Source: Longimicrobium sp.
GTDB taxonomy: Bacteria; Gemmatimonadota; Gemmatimonadetes; Longimicrobiales; Longimicrobiaceae
NCBI RefSeq assembly: GCF_035474595.1
Contig: NZ_DATIND010000037.1
Location: forward strand, 1 to 64,000
Reading direction: 5' to 3'
Length of the DNA stretch: 64,000 bases
The position numbers and the translations under genes were made by a program. This document shows positions 45,873 through 55,344 of the stretch, piece after piece (the first letter of the stretch is position 1; each line of letters opens with the position of its first letter). The notes beneath the pieces are model-generated. The model did no database searches. It worked only from the letters and a program-made list of their open reading frames with translations, and was not told where the DNA came from.

Positions 45873-46384
45873 CCGAAAAGAAGCGCTTCTACGGAAAGTA
45901 CCGGGGCACGGTGATCAACAACGTGGACCCCATGCAGCAGGGGCGCGTGCAGGCCATGGTCCCCGACGTCACCGGCGTGATCCCCAGCAGCTGGGCCACG
46001 GCGTGCGTGCCCATCACCGGCAAGCAGTACGGGATGTGGGTGCTGCCGCAGATCGGCACGGGGGTGTGGATCGAGTACGAGCAGGGCGACCCCGACTACC
46101 CCATCTGGTCCGGCTGCTGGTGGGGCTCGGCCGCCGAGCCGCCGGCGCTGGCGCTGGCCGCCGCGCCGGGGGTGCCCAGCATCGTGCTGCAGACGCAGGG
46201 GCAGAACACGCTGATGATCAGCGACGTTCCCGGCGCGGCCGGGGGCATCCTGCTGAAGACCAACACCGGGGCCATGATCTCCATCAGCCAGACGGGGATC
46301 ATCATCACCAACGGCCAGGGGGCGAGCATCGTGATGGCCGGGCCGTCGGTGACGGTGAACCAGGGGGCGATGGTGGTGACGTAG
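45869..46384 (+). CDS. eCIS spike protein (gp5-like OB-fold)
   Basis: This 171-residue spike base begins with the gp5/gpV-like OB-fold (RGTVINNVDPMQQGRVQAMV, WVLPQIGTGVWIEYEQGDPD, YPIWSGCWWG) and continues into a short triple-stranded beta-helix region (VLQTQGQNTLMISDVPGAAG, MISISQTGIIITNGQGASIV). Three copies form the needle at the end of the hub. It overlaps the hub gene by ATGA. The octamer array starts inside its stop codon. Confidence 0.92.
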   Translation: MTEKKRFYGKYRGTVINNVDPMQQGRVQAMVPDVTGVIPSSWATACVPITGKQYGMWVLPQIGTGVWIEYEQGDPDYPIWSGCWWGSAAEPPALALAAAPGVPSIVLQTQGQNTLMISDVPGAAGGILLKTNTGAMISISQTGIIITNGQGASIVMAGPSVTVNQGAMVVT

Positions 46385-46439
46385 TGCGGGAGTGCGAAAG
46401 TGCGAAAGTGCGGGAGTGCGGGAGTGCGGGAGTGCGCGT
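46383..46439. repeat. Octamer array after the spike gene
   Basis: Seven units follow each other: AGTGCGGG, AGTGCGAA, AGTGCGAA, AGTGCGGG three times, AGTGCGCG. The first AG belongs to the TAG stop codon of the spike gene. Confidence 0.88.
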
Positions 46440-46709
46440 CCGACGCCTCGCGCCCTCTCCGGCCGGCCCAGGCCGTCCACCTCTCCCGTACCGGGAGAGG
46501 TGGCTGGGCGAGGGTGGTGCGACTGGGAGGCGTCCTGCCCGCCCGGCTGAAGCGTCCTCCGCGCGGGGGCTGCCGGGGCGCGGAGATGGTTTGGGAGCCA
46601 CCCTCTCCCGGAACGGGAGGGGGTCGCGCCCTCCGGCGCGGGGGAGGGCGCGAGGCGGAGGGAACGCGGTGATGTCCGTTCGGGGGATGATCTCAAAGGA
46701 GGCCGGGAG
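46385..46709. other. Non-coding stretch inside the eCIS locus with array and dispersed repeat
   Basis: The 325 bases between spike and tip genes hold the octamer array, the reverse-oriented dispersed repeat and a second hairpin (CCCTCTCCCG/CGGGAGGG near 46600). Only the last 40 bases before the tip gene, with AAAGGAGG as ribosome-binding site (46695-46703), look like an ordinary leader. Confidence 0.6.
46449..46500 (-). repeat. Dispersed palindromic repeat, copy 3 (core, inverted)
   Basis: The 52 bases are identical to the reverse complement of 11341-11392 and contain the same CTCTCCCGTACCGGGAGAG palindrome. A related hairpin continues to about 46650. It sits in the middle of the eCIS locus. 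Confidence 0.88.
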
Positions 46710-47051
46710 ATGCCGGGACCGCTGGTGCACGTCGGGGCTACGATCATGTGCCCGCACGGGGGGATGGCCCAGGTCGTTCCCGGGAGCCCGCGCGTGGTGG
46801 TGAACGCGCCCGCCGCGTCGATGGCCGACAGCTATCCCATCGCCGGGTGCCCGTTCCAGATCCCCGTGGGCGCGGGCACCAAGCCGCAGCCGTGCATCCG
46901 CGTGCAGTGGCTGGTGCCGGCCGCGCGGGTGATGGTGAACGGCTCGCCCGCCATCCTCCAGGCCAGCAGCGGGATGTGCTTCAGCGCGGAAGGGATTCCG
47001 CAGGGGCCGCCGGTGGTCTCGGCGGTGCAGCCGCGCGTCACCGGGATGTAG
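46710..47051 (+). CDS. PAAR-like spike tip protein (Afp10-like)
   Basis: This 113-residue protein caps the spike. It has the PAAR/DUF4280-type features: MCPHGGMAQVVPGSPRVVVN, GCPFQIPVGAG and WLVPAARVMVNGSPAILQAS, with paired cysteines/histidine likely to bind a metal at the point. Effector attachment at PAAR-type tips is known from related systems. The next gene begins 3 bases after its stop. Confidence 0.88.
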   Translation: MPGPLVHVGATIMCPHGGMAQVVPGSPRVVVNAPAASMADSYPIAGCPFQIPVGAGTKPQPCIRVQWLVPAARVMVNGSPAILQASSGMCFSAEGIPQGPPVVSAVQPRVTGM

Positions 47052-47054
47052 CCC

Positions 47055-47411
47055 ATGAACATCGACTTCCCGTTCCACACCGACAACCGCGGCCGCACCG
47101 GCGAAACCGGCGACGACGACCACGTCCGCGACCTGATCGAGCAGGTGCTGTTCACCACGCCCGGCGAGCGCGTGAACCGCCCCGACTTCGGCAGCGGCCT
47201 GCTGCAGCTCGTCTTCGCCCCCGTGAGCGACGAGCTGACCGCGACCACCCAGTTCCTGGTCCAGGGCGCCCTCCAGCAGTGGCTGGGCGACATCATCCAG
47301 GTCGACGACGTCACCGTGGACGCCGGCGACGGCCGCGTGGAGGTCACCGTGCGCTACCTGGTCCGCCGCTCCGACCAGCGCAGGGAAGAGACGTTCAGCC
47401 GGGAAGCGTGA
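47055..47411 (+). CDS. eCIS baseplate wedge protein (gp25-like, Afp9-like)
   Basis: This 118-residue baseplate protein is of the gp25/GPW family. It has the conserved IEQVLFTTPGERVNRPDFGS core with EXR-type charged residues, then QGALQQWLGDIIQVDDVTVD and VEVTVRYLVRRSDQRREETF. It nucleates sheath assembly at the baseplate. Its stop is followed at once by an octamer array. Confidence 0.92.
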   Translation: MNIDFPFHTDNRGRTGETGDDDHVRDLIEQVLFTTPGERVNRPDFGSGLLQLVFAPVSDELTATTQFLVQGALQQWLGDIIQVDDVTVDAGDGRVEVTVRYLVRRSDQRREETFSREA

Positions 47412-47443
47412 GGGAAGTGCGGAAGTGCGGAAGTGCGTGAGTG
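47412..47443. repeat. Octamer array after the gp25-like gene
   Basis: Three AGTGCGGA-type units and one AGTGCGTG unit follow the TGA stop codon directly. Confidence 0.75.
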
Positions 47444-47845
47444 GCGCGGAGATGCGGCCTCGGGCCACGCATCACACGAGAAGTGAAGTGGGCGCCATCG
47501 CCTGAGCGCCGCCATCGAAGTTACCCCCTCCCGTCATCGGGAGGGGGTACGCGGCCCCAGCCGCGGGGGGAGGGCCTGCGGAAGGGAGGGCCCGCGGGGG
47601 GAGAGGGTTCCACGGGCGCGGCGGAATCGCACTGAAGTCTCGACGGGAACGCGGTTCATCGGGATTCATGCAGGCGCGCAGACCATCCAGAAGTCGCGGG
47701 TTCCGTCGCCGTCGTTCCATCGCCGTTCGCTGTCGCAGTTCCATCGCCGCCGATCTTCCGGCGCGTTCGGGCGGACCTCGCAGGTGAGGCCGCACGGCGT
47801 GGCGGCCGAATCCACCCTCGTTCCCCGAGCAAGCGGACCGAAGGG
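47412..47845. other. Non-coding stretch inside the eCIS locus
   Basis: The 434 bases contain a short octamer array (47412-47443), a hairpin ACCCCCTCCCG / CGGGAGGGGGT at 47523-47548 embedded in a purine/pyrimidine-rich stretch related to the dispersed repeat, and a duplicated GTTCCATCGCCG near 47713 and 47738. No gene was accepted. Confidence 0.6.
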
Positions 47846-50368
47846 ATGAAGAGCCAGCTCTACTGCCCCAGCGACACCCGCCGCGCCCTGGTGCGGCAGG
47901 ACGGAACGCTGAACGGAATCGACTTCCTGGAGGTGCTCGACACCTCCAGCATCCCCCCGCGCCAGCAGACGCTGCTGGTGCACTGCTTCCTTCCCGTCAC
48001 CGCCCTCACCGCCGCCAGCGTGCGCATCGAGGGCGGCGTGCGGGTGCAGGGGGTGGCCGTGGAGTGGGCGCTTCCCGCCAGCGAGGTGCTGGCCGGGCAG
48101 CCCGACGCCGCCGAGTCGAACAGGCTCAAGAACACGCTGCAGGCGCTGGACGACGACCCGCAGAACGTGCTGGTCGTGCGCACCGACCGCGCGGGCGACT
48201 TCTCCACCTACACGCTGCGGCTGGTGGACAGCGGCCCCGGCGCCGCCGACCTCCCGCCCAAGGGGTTCGATCCCCAGCTCTCCGAGGTGGCCTTCTCGTT
48301 CAAGGTGGAGTGCCCCAGCGAGTTCGACTGCCGCCCCCGCGAGGGGTGCGCCGAGCCCGCCGCCACCCCGCCGCCCATCGACTACCTGGCCAAGGACTAC
48401 GCCTCGTTCCGCCGCCTGATGCTGGACCGCATGGCCGTGACCATGCCGGGGTGGAGCGAGCGCAACGCCGCCGACCTGGGGATCGCGCTGGTGGAGGTGC
48501 TGGCCTACGCCGCCGACCACCTGAGCTACTACCAGGACGCCGTGGCCACCGAGGCGTACCTGGGCACCGCCCGCCGCCGCGTCTCCGTCCGCCGGCACGC
48601 GCGGCTGGTCGACTACTTCATGCACGACGGCGCCAACGCGCGCACCTGGGTGACCTTCGAGGTCGAGCCCGCGAGCGACGCCGACGGCGAGGTGCTGCAG
48701 CCGGGAACGCAGCTGCTGACCGAGGCCGCCACCCCGCTCTCCACCGAGGTCACCGGCGACGACCCGGCGCAGACGGCCGAGGACGCGGGGGCGCTGGTAT
48801 TCGAGACGCTGCACCCCGTCACCCTGCGCGCCGCCAACTCGCGCATCCGCGTGCACAACTGGGGCGACGAGCGCTGCTGCCTGCCCCGCGGCGCCACCCG
48901 CGCCACGCTGGTCCGCCTGAACGAGGGGGGATTGGTGGACCTGCGCCCGGGCGACGTGCTGGTGTTCGAGGAGGTGCGCTCGCCCGAGAGCCGCGCCGAG
49001 GCCGACGCCGACCCGCGCCACCGCCACGCCGTCCGCCTCACGCGGGTGGTGGAGACGGAGGACCCGCTCTTCACCGAGGACGATCCCACCCAGCTCCTGC
49101 GCGTGCTGGAGGTGTCGTGGGACCCGCAGGACGCGCTCCCCTTCACGCTCTGCCTGTGGGACGTGGCCGATTCGTCCGACCCCGACCTGCTGCACGCCGT
49201 CTCCGTCGCCCGCGGCAACGTCGTCCTGGCCGACCACGGGCGGACGGTGGCCGAGGAGCTGGACGAGCTCACCGCCTCCGCGCGCTACCGCCCGCGGCTG
49301 GCGCGCGCGCCGCTCACCCGGCAGGCGCGCGCCACCGACGCGGCGGGGAACTCCGTTGCCGTGGACCCCGCGAAGCCGGCGATCGCCGCCTTCCAGCGGG
49401 AGATGGGCGACGTGCGGCCATGGATCCGCCTGGAATCTCCCGAAACGCCCGGCGCGGTGTGGGACCCGCGCCCCGACCTGCTGGGGAGCGACCGCTTCGC
49501 CACCGAGTTCGTGGTGGAGAGCGAGGAGGACGGCACCACCTTCCTGCGCTTCGGCGACGGGCTGGCCGGGCGCCTTCCCGTCTCGAACCTGGCGGCCACC
49601 TACCGCGTGGGGAACGGCCGCGCGGGGAATGTGGGCGCCGACGCCATCACCCGGCTGGTGGATGCGCCCCAGGGCGTGGTCCGCGTGCGCAACCCGCTTC
49701 CCGCGGCGGGGGGCGAGGACCCCGAGCCGCTGGCCGACGTGCGCAAGTACGCGCCGACCGCCTTCCTGCGGCAGGAGCGCGCCGTCACCGAGGCCGACTA
49801 CGCCGAGATGGCGCAGCGCCACCCCGAGGTGCAGCGCGCCGCCGCCACCCGCCGGTGGACGGGAAGCTGGTACACGGTGTTCGTGAGCATCGACCGGCGC
49901 GGCGGGTGCGCGGTGGACCAGGCCTTCCGCGACGAGATGCGGGCCTTCCTGGAGCCCTTCCGCCTGGCCGGGCACGACCTGGAGATCGACTCGCCCCAGT
50001 TCGTGCCGCTCGACGTGGTGCTCGCCGTCTGCGTGAAGCCGGGCTTCTTCCGCGCCGACGTGAAGCGGGCGCTGCTGGACGTGTTCGGCAGCGGCACCAC
50101 GCCCGACGGGCAGCGCGCCTTCTTCCATCCCGACAACCTGACCTTCGGCCAGCCCGTGTACCTGAGCCGCCTGATCGCCGCGGCCATGCAGGTGCCCGGC
50201 GTGTCCTTCGTGCAGCCGAAGACCTTCCAGCGCTGGGGGCAGCCCGCGCGCGGCGAGCTGGCCGGCGGCGCCATCGTGCTGGACCGGCTGGAGATCGCGC
50301 GGATGGACAACGACCCCAGCCTTCCCGAGAACGGCAAGATCGACTTCCAGATGGAGGGTGGCCTGTGA
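47846..50368 (+). CDS. eCIS baseplate J-like protein (Afp11-like)
   Basis: This 840-residue large baseplate component belongs to the putative baseplate assembly protein family related to T4 gp6 and P2 gpJ. Segments include KSQLYCPSDTRRALVRQDGT, DYLAKDYASFRRLMLDRMAV, LGIALVEVLAYAADHLSYYQ, VESEEDGTTFLRFGDGLAGR and KYAPTAFLRQERAVTEADYA. It forms the wedge ring around the hub. Its stop overlaps the GTG of a second family member. Confidence 0.9.
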   Translation: MKSQLYCPSDTRRALVRQDGTLNGIDFLEVLDTSSIPPRQQTLLVHCFLPVTALTAASVRIEGGVRVQGVAVEWALPASEVLAGQPDAAESNRLKNTLQALDDDPQNVLVVRTDRAGDFSTYTLRLVDSGPGAADLPPKGFDPQLSEVAFSFKVECPSEFDCRPREGCAEPAATPPPIDYLAKDYASFRRLMLDRMAVTMPGWSERNAADLGIALVEVLAYAADHLSYYQDAVATEAYLGTARRRVSVRRHARLVDYFMHDGANARTWVTFEVEPASDADGEVLQPGTQLLTEAATPLSTEVTGDDPAQTAEDAGALVFETLHPVTLRAANSRIRVHNWGDERCCLPRGATRATLVRLNEGGLVDLRPGDVLVFEEVRSPESRAEADADPRHRHAVRLTRVVETEDPLFTEDDPTQLLRVLEVSWDPQDALPFTLCLWDVADSSDPDLLHAVSVARGNVVLADHGRTVAEELDELTASARYRPRLARAPLTRQARATDAAGNSVAVDPAKPAIAAFQREMGDVRPWIRLESPETPGAVWDPRPDLLGSDRFATEFVVESEEDGTTFLRFGDGLAGRLPVSNLAATYRVGNGRAGNVGADAITRLVDAPQGVVRVRNPLPAAGGEDPEPLADVRKYAPTAFLRQERAVTEADYAEMAQRHPEVQRAAATRRWTGSWYTVFVSIDRRGGCAVDQAFRDEMRAFLEPFRLAGHDLEIDSPQFVPLDVVLAVCVKPGFFRADVKRALLDVFGSGTTPDGQRAFFHPDNLTFGQPVYLSRLIAAAMQVPGVSFVQPKTFQRWGQPARGELAGGAIVLDRLEIARMDNDPSLPENGKIDFQMEGGL

Positions 50369-53187
50369 GCGACGCCGACCCTCGCGCGGCCGACTGCGGC
50401 GCCGCGCTGGACACCTGCGGCTGCTGCGGCACCGACTCGCCCGGACTGGCGACGGACGCCGCGGCCGAGATCACCAACCCGCCGGGGCTTCCCGCGCTGG
50501 CGTACCGCATCGGCACGCAGCCGCAGTTCCTGGAGCGGATGCTGAAGCGCCTGGTTTCGCAGACCGTGCTCTCCGACGACGGGACGGCGGAGCTGCGCCC
50601 GCTGGTCTCCCTCTCCACCCGCGCGCCCGACGACCCCGCCATCTCGCTGCTCGACGCGTGGGCCACCACGGCGGACGTGCTGACCTTCTACCAGGAGCGC
50701 ATCGCCAACGAGGGGTTCCTGCGCACGGCCACGGAGCGGCGCTCGGTGCTGGAGCTGGCGCGCACCATCGGCTACGAGCTGAACCCCGGCGTGGCCGCGT
50801 CCACCGAGCTGGCGTTCACGCTCGAGGACGTGAAGGTGGCCCCGCTCACCGCCGCCTCGGTCGTTCCCGAAACCGTCACGCTGGCCACGGGGCTGCGGGT
50901 GCAGAGCGTTCCCGGCCCCGGGCAGACGGCGCAGACCTTCGAGACGGTGGAAGAGGTGGAGGCGCGGCCGGAGTGGAACCTCCTTTATCCGCGGAAGACG
51001 AAGACGCAGGGGCTGGAGCTGGGCGAGACCGTGCTCTGGCTGGACGGGATCGCTACGGGGCTGCAGGTGGGCGACGCGCTGCTCCTCGTCGGCAAGGAGC
51101 GGGTGGCGTACGGCGGGAGCGAGAACTGGGACTTCCGCTTCGTCTCGGCGGTCGAGGCCGACGCAGCCAACGGGCGCACGAAGGTGACGTGGACGGAAGG
51201 ATTGGGCTACAAGTCGTCCACCCGGCGCGTGGAGCCGGCGGACGACCCCGCCTGCTACGTGTTCCGCGCCCGCGGCTCGCTCTTCGGCTTCAACGCGCCG
51301 GACTGGCGGGCGATGCCGGGAATCATCAAGGCCGCCTTCGATCCGGCGAAGTCGGATCTCGACGCCAACGGGAACTACACGGGCAGCCTCACCCAGTGGC
51401 CGGAGTTCACCACCGCCGAGGGCGCCGACGAGAAGCTGGACCTCGACGCCACGTATCCCAAGGTCGTCTCCGGGAGCTGGATCGTCCTCAGCAAGGCGGA
51501 CTACACCGAGCTCTACCGCGTGGTCACCGCGCTCCCCGCGGCGCGCACCGACTGGACGCTGACCGCGAAGGTGACGCGGCTGACGCTGGACGCGCGCGAG
51601 CACCTCAGCTGGTTCCCGCGCCGCGAGACGGTCGTCCATCTCCAGAGCGAGGAATTGCCGCTGACCGAGGCGCCCGACACCTCGCTGGTCGGCGGGCTCA
51701 CCGTGCAGCTTGACCGCACGGTGGACGGGCTGGTCTCCGGGCGCACGCTGATCGTCTCCGGCCGCAGGCGGCGCGCGCGGGTGGCCGACCTGGCCACGGG
51801 CCTCGTCCTGGTCTCCACCGGCGGGGCGACGACCAAGGTGAACGCGGGCGAGGTGCTGTGGATGGTGGCGCCCGCCACCACCGCCGGCACCACGGTCACG
51901 TGGAAGGTGATGAACCGCCTGGGCGTCCAGGGCACCGTGGCCGAGGGCAAGGGGCAGATCACCGACGAGGACGCGGACGAGGGCGACGAGCTGCTGAGCG
52001 AGGTCGTGGTGCTCGATACGGTGACCGATGACGGGGTGCACACCACGCTGAAGCTGCAGAACCCGGGGATGCAGCGCTGGTACGACCGCGGCTCCACGCG
52101 CATCTGGGCCAACGTGGCCGCCGCCACTCACGGCGAAACGGTCAGCGAGGTGCTGGGCAGCGGCGACGGCTCGCAGGCCAACCAGAAGTTCACGCTGAAG
52201 CGCCCGCCGCTCACCTACGTCTCCGCGGCGACGGCCACGGGAACGGCGACCACGCTGGAGGTGCGGGTGAACGACCTGCGCTGGAGCGAGGTCGTGGCCT
52301 TCAACGACGCCGGCCCCGAGAGCCAGGTCTACACCGTCCGCCAGGCCGATGACGGCACCGCCACCGTGCAGTTCGGCGACGGGATCCGCGGCGCGCGCCT
52401 TCCCACCGGCTCGGCCAACGTGACCGCGACGTACCGCACCGGCATCGGCCCGGCGGGCGAGGTGGGGACGGGAACGCTCAGCCTGCTGCAGAGCCGCCCG
52501 CTGGGACTGAAGGAGGTGACGAACCCCGTCGCCGCCACCGGCGCCGCCGCGCCCGAGGAGCTGGAGGACGCCCGCGGGAACGCACCGCGGACCGTGCTGA
52601 CGCTGGGGCGGATCGTCTCCCTGAAGGACTTCGAGGACTTCGCCCGCGCCTTCGGGGGGATCGGGAAGGCGCGCGCCGTGGCGCTGTGGAGCGGCGAGCG
52701 GCAGGTGATCCACATCACCATCGCCGCGGCCACCGGGGGCGGCGTGGCGTCGGATTCCGACGTCTACCACAACCTGGTCGCGGCCATCGACCGCTACCGC
52801 GAAGGGAGCGAGCGGGTGAAGGTGGAGAGCTACGCCGCGCGCACCTTCCGCCTCGACGCGGCCGTCATCATCGACCCGGTCTTCGTGGCCGTGGACGTGC
52901 TGGCCGACGCGGAGGCCGCGCTCCGCGAGGCGTTCTCGTTCGAGGCGCGCGACTTCGCGCAGCCGGTGACCGGCGCCGAGGTGATCTCCGTCATCCAGGC
53001 CGTCCCCGGCATCGTCGCGGTCGATCTCGACCGGCTCGAGCTGGTCGGCCAGTCCACCGGGAGCGGGCTTCCCGCGGCCAAGGTCCTTCCGTCGCAGACC
53101 ACGCGCTTTTCGGGGACGACGACCCTTCCCTCCGAGCTGCTCCTGCTCGACGACCACGGCGTGACCCTTCGCGAGGTGCCCGCATGA
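50365..53187 (+). CDS. Second eCIS baseplate J-like protein (Afp12-like)
   Basis: This 940-residue relative of the preceding protein (DDPAISLLDAWATTADVLTF, YQERIANEGFLRTATERRSV, VQFGDGIRGARLPTGSANVT, GNAPRTVLTLGRIVSLKDFE) carries extra beta-rich domains in the middle and an N-terminal cysteine-rich patch (DTCGCCGTDSPG). The GTG start at 50365 overlaps the preceding TGA, and the next gene overlaps its stop by ATGA. Two J-like proteins per locus are usual in eCIS. Confidence 0.9.
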   Translation: MSDADPRAADCGAALDTCGCCGTDSPGLATDAAAEITNPPGLPALAYRIGTQPQFLERMLKRLVSQTVLSDDGTAELRPLVSLSTRAPDDPAISLLDAWATTADVLTFYQERIANEGFLRTATERRSVLELARTIGYELNPGVAASTELAFTLEDVKVAPLTAASVVPETVTLATGLRVQSVPGPGQTAQTFETVEEVEARPEWNLLYPRKTKTQGLELGETVLWLDGIATGLQVGDALLLVGKERVAYGGSENWDFRFVSAVEADAANGRTKVTWTEGLGYKSSTRRVEPADDPACYVFRARGSLFGFNAPDWRAMPGIIKAAFDPAKSDLDANGNYTGSLTQWPEFTTAEGADEKLDLDATYPKVVSGSWIVLSKADYTELYRVVTALPAARTDWTLTAKVTRLTLDAREHLSWFPRRETVVHLQSEELPLTEAPDTSLVGGLTVQLDRTVDGLVSGRTLIVSGRRRRARVADLATGLVLVSTGGATTKVNAGEVLWMVAPATTAGTTVTWKVMNRLGVQGTVAEGKGQITDEDADEGDELLSEVVVLDTVTDDGVHTTLKLQNPGMQRWYDRGSTRIWANVAAATHGETVSEVLGSGDGSQANQKFTLKRPPLTYVSAATATGTATTLEVRVNDLRWSEVVAFNDAGPESQVYTVRQADDGTATVQFGDGIRGARLPTGSANVTATYRTGIGPAGEVGTGTLSLLQSRPLGLKEVTNPVAATGAAAPEELEDARGNAPRTVLTLGRIVSLKDFEDFARAFGGIGKARAVALWSGERQVIHITIAAATGGGVASDSDVYHNLVAAIDRYREGSERVKVESYAARTFRLDAAVIIDPVFVAVDVLADAEAALREAFSFEARDFAQPVTGAEVISVIQAVPGIVAVDLDRLELVGQSTGSGLPAAKVLPSQTTRFSGTTTLPSELLLLDDHGVTLREVPA

Positions 53188-55334
53188 GCGAATCCGGCGC
53201 CGAGCGCCTGTACGCGCTCCTTCCCGCCGTCTACCGCCTCCGCGACGCCGACGAGGGGTACCCCCTGCGCGCGCTGATGGCGGTGATGGAGACGGAGATG
53301 GCGGCGGTGGAGGCCGACATCTCCGGGCTGTACGAGAACTGGTTCATCGAGACCTGCCAGGAGTGGGTGGTGCCCTACGTGGGCGACCTGCTGGGCGTGC
53401 GCGGCCTGCGCCCCGCCGCCGGCGGCGCCTACACGCAGCGCGCCCGCGTGGCCAACGCCATCGGCTACCGCCGCCGCAAGGGGACCGCGGCGGTGCTGGA
53501 GCAGGTGGCCCGCGACGTCACCGGGTGGCCGGCGCACGCGGTGGAGTACTTCCAGCTCCTGGCGGGCACCCAGCACCTCTCCCACGTCCGCCCGGGCACG
53601 GGGGGGACGGCGAGCCTGCGCGATTCGTCGAGTCTCGAGCTGGTCGGCGGGCCGTTCGAGCAGGTGGCCCACACGGCCGAGGTGCGGCACATCGACAACG
53701 GGCGGGGGAGATACAACATCCCCGACGTGGGCGTGTTCCTGTGGCGGCTGCAGAGCTACCCGGTGGTGCGCGCGCAGGCCCGGCTGGTGACCGCGCCGGG
53801 CGACGCGGGCTACACCTTCAGCCCGCTGGGGACGGATGGGCCGCTCTTCAACCGCGCGCGGACCGAGACGGCCATCAGCCACCTGGCCCGCGAGCAGGAC
53901 GTTCCGGATCCGCTGCGCCGCCGCGCGCTGTACGACGAGCTGGAGGCCCGCCGCGCCTCGCTGGAAGCGGGAGCGGAGGTGGTGGAGACCTGGTTCGGCG
54001 ACGATGCCGTGATCCAGGTATTCCTGGACGGCGAGCTGGTGCCCGGCGAGCAGGTGATGGTGTGCGACCTGGACCCCTGGCGGCGCCCGCCCGCGTCCAC
54101 CTTCCAGCTCCCCGACGGACGCACCTTCGACACGCTGGTGTCGGTTGATCCTCCGCGCGGCCGGCTGGCGCTGGCCGACGGGCTGGCGCTGCCGGACACG
54201 GTGGAGGTGGGCTTCGCCTACGGCTTCCCCGGCGACCTGGGCGGCGGGCCGTACGACCGCCGCGAGCCGGTGGAGGCGTGGCTGGAGCGCGTGGGCGGCG
54301 AGGTGCACTGGCAGGCGGGCGTGGTGGCTGATCCCTCGTCCGACCCCGACGTGCTGTACGCCGACCTGCGCGACGCGGTGGCCGCGTGGAACGCCCAGCC
54401 GCCGGGCACGGTGGGGGTGATCGCGGTGATGGACAGCCGCACGCTGGACTACCCGCTCACCGGCGGCGACACCGTGCTGATCCCCGAGGGAAGCCACCTC
54501 CTCCTCGTGGCCGCGGGGTGGCCCGATCCCGCGCCGATGCCGCCGGGGGGAGGGAAGACGCGCCTTCTCCCGCAGGACCTGCGGCCGCACCTGCGCGGCT
54601 CCATCGCCGTGCGCGGGGTGAAGCCGCAGGGGGTGATCACCATCGAGAGCTCGAACCCGGGGAGCTTCTCGGTCGACGGGCTGCTGATCGAGGGCGAGAT
54701 CGAGGTGCGCGACGGGAACCTGGGGCAGCTCCTGGTCTCGCACAGCACGCTGGTTCCCGCGGCGGGCGGCGTCACCTGCGCGGCGGGGAACCCGCGGCTG
54801 GAGGTGACCATCGCCCGCAGCATCACCGGCGCCGTGAGCATCCGCGGCGCCGCCCGCCTCCTGCGCGTGGAGGACAGCATCGTCGACGGGCTGGGGGCGC
54901 TCACCGCGCTCCGCGGCCCGGCGGTGGAGCTGGAGGCGGTCACCCTCTTCGGCGGCGTGCGCGCGGTCACGCTCACCGCCAGCAACTCCATCTTCACCCG
55001 CACCGTCACGGTGGAGCGGCGGCAGACCGGGTGCGTGCGCTACAGCTGGGTGCCCCCCCAGTCGCGCGTTCCCCGCCGCTACGAGTGCCGCCCCGAGACG
55101 GCGTCGGCCGCGCGGCGCGAGGAGCCGCAGTTCACCTCGCGCGGATACGGGCACCCCGCGTACGCCCAGCTTTCCCTGTCGTGCCCCGCGGTGATCCGCG
55201 AGGGCGCCGACGACGAGGGCGAGATGGGCGCCTGGCACTTCCTGCAGCAGACCCAGCGGATCGCCGACCTGCGCGCCGGGCTGGGCGAGCACCTCCGCGT
55301 CGGCCTGGAGGCCGGCCTTTTCTTCGCGACCTGA
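53184..55334 (+). CDS. gpI-like baseplate protein fused to a beta-helix
   Basis: This 716-residue protein begins with a phage-tail-protein-I-type domain (RLYALLPAVYRLRDADEGYP, YENWFIETCQEWVVPYVGDL, YRRRKGTAAVLEQVARDVTG), which joins wedge to baseplate. From about residue 430 the sequence becomes a right-handed beta-helix-like series (GVITIESSNPGSFSVDGLLI, IEVRDGNLGQLLVSHSTLVP, VTIARSITGAVSIRGAARLL), a fold typical of receptor-binding or carbohydrate-active tail parts. Such a fusion would place a recognition domain on the baseplate. It ends 10 bases before the DUF6519 gene. Confidence 0.85.
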   Translation: MSESGAERLYALLPAVYRLRDADEGYPLRALMAVMETEMAAVEADISGLYENWFIETCQEWVVPYVGDLLGVRGLRPAAGGAYTQRARVANAIGYRRRKGTAAVLEQVARDVTGWPAHAVEYFQLLAGTQHLSHVRPGTGGTASLRDSSSLELVGGPFEQVAHTAEVRHIDNGRGRYNIPDVGVFLWRLQSYPVVRAQARLVTAPGDAGYTFSPLGTDGPLFNRARTETAISHLAREQDVPDPLRRRALYDELEARRASLEAGAEVVETWFGDDAVIQVFLDGELVPGEQVMVCDLDPWRRPPASTFQLPDGRTFDTLVSVDPPRGRLALADGLALPDTVEVGFAYGFPGDLGGGPYDRREPVEAWLERVGGEVHWQAGVVADPSSDPDVLYADLRDAVAAWNAQPPGTVGVIAVMDSRTLDYPLTGGDTVLIPEGSHLLLVAAGWPDPAPMPPGGGKTRLLPQDLRPHLRGSIAVRGVKPQGVITIESSNPGSFSVDGLLIEGEIEVRDGNLGQLLVSHSTLVPAAGGVTCAAGNPRLEVTIARSITGAVSIRGAARLLRVEDSIVDGLGALTALRGPAVELEAVTLFGGVRAVTLTASNSIFTRTVTVERRQTGCVRYSWVPPQSRVPRRYECRPETASAARREEPQFTSRGYGHPAYAQLSLSCPAVIREGADDEGEMGAWHFLQQTQRIADLRAGLGEHLRVGLEAGLFFAT

Positions 55335-55344
55335 GGAGATCCCC

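Noticed and set aside
49798..53157. A 1119-residue minus-strand open frame
   Set aside because: It is a shadow of the two J-like baseplate genes, with biased histidine/arginine composition and no motif.
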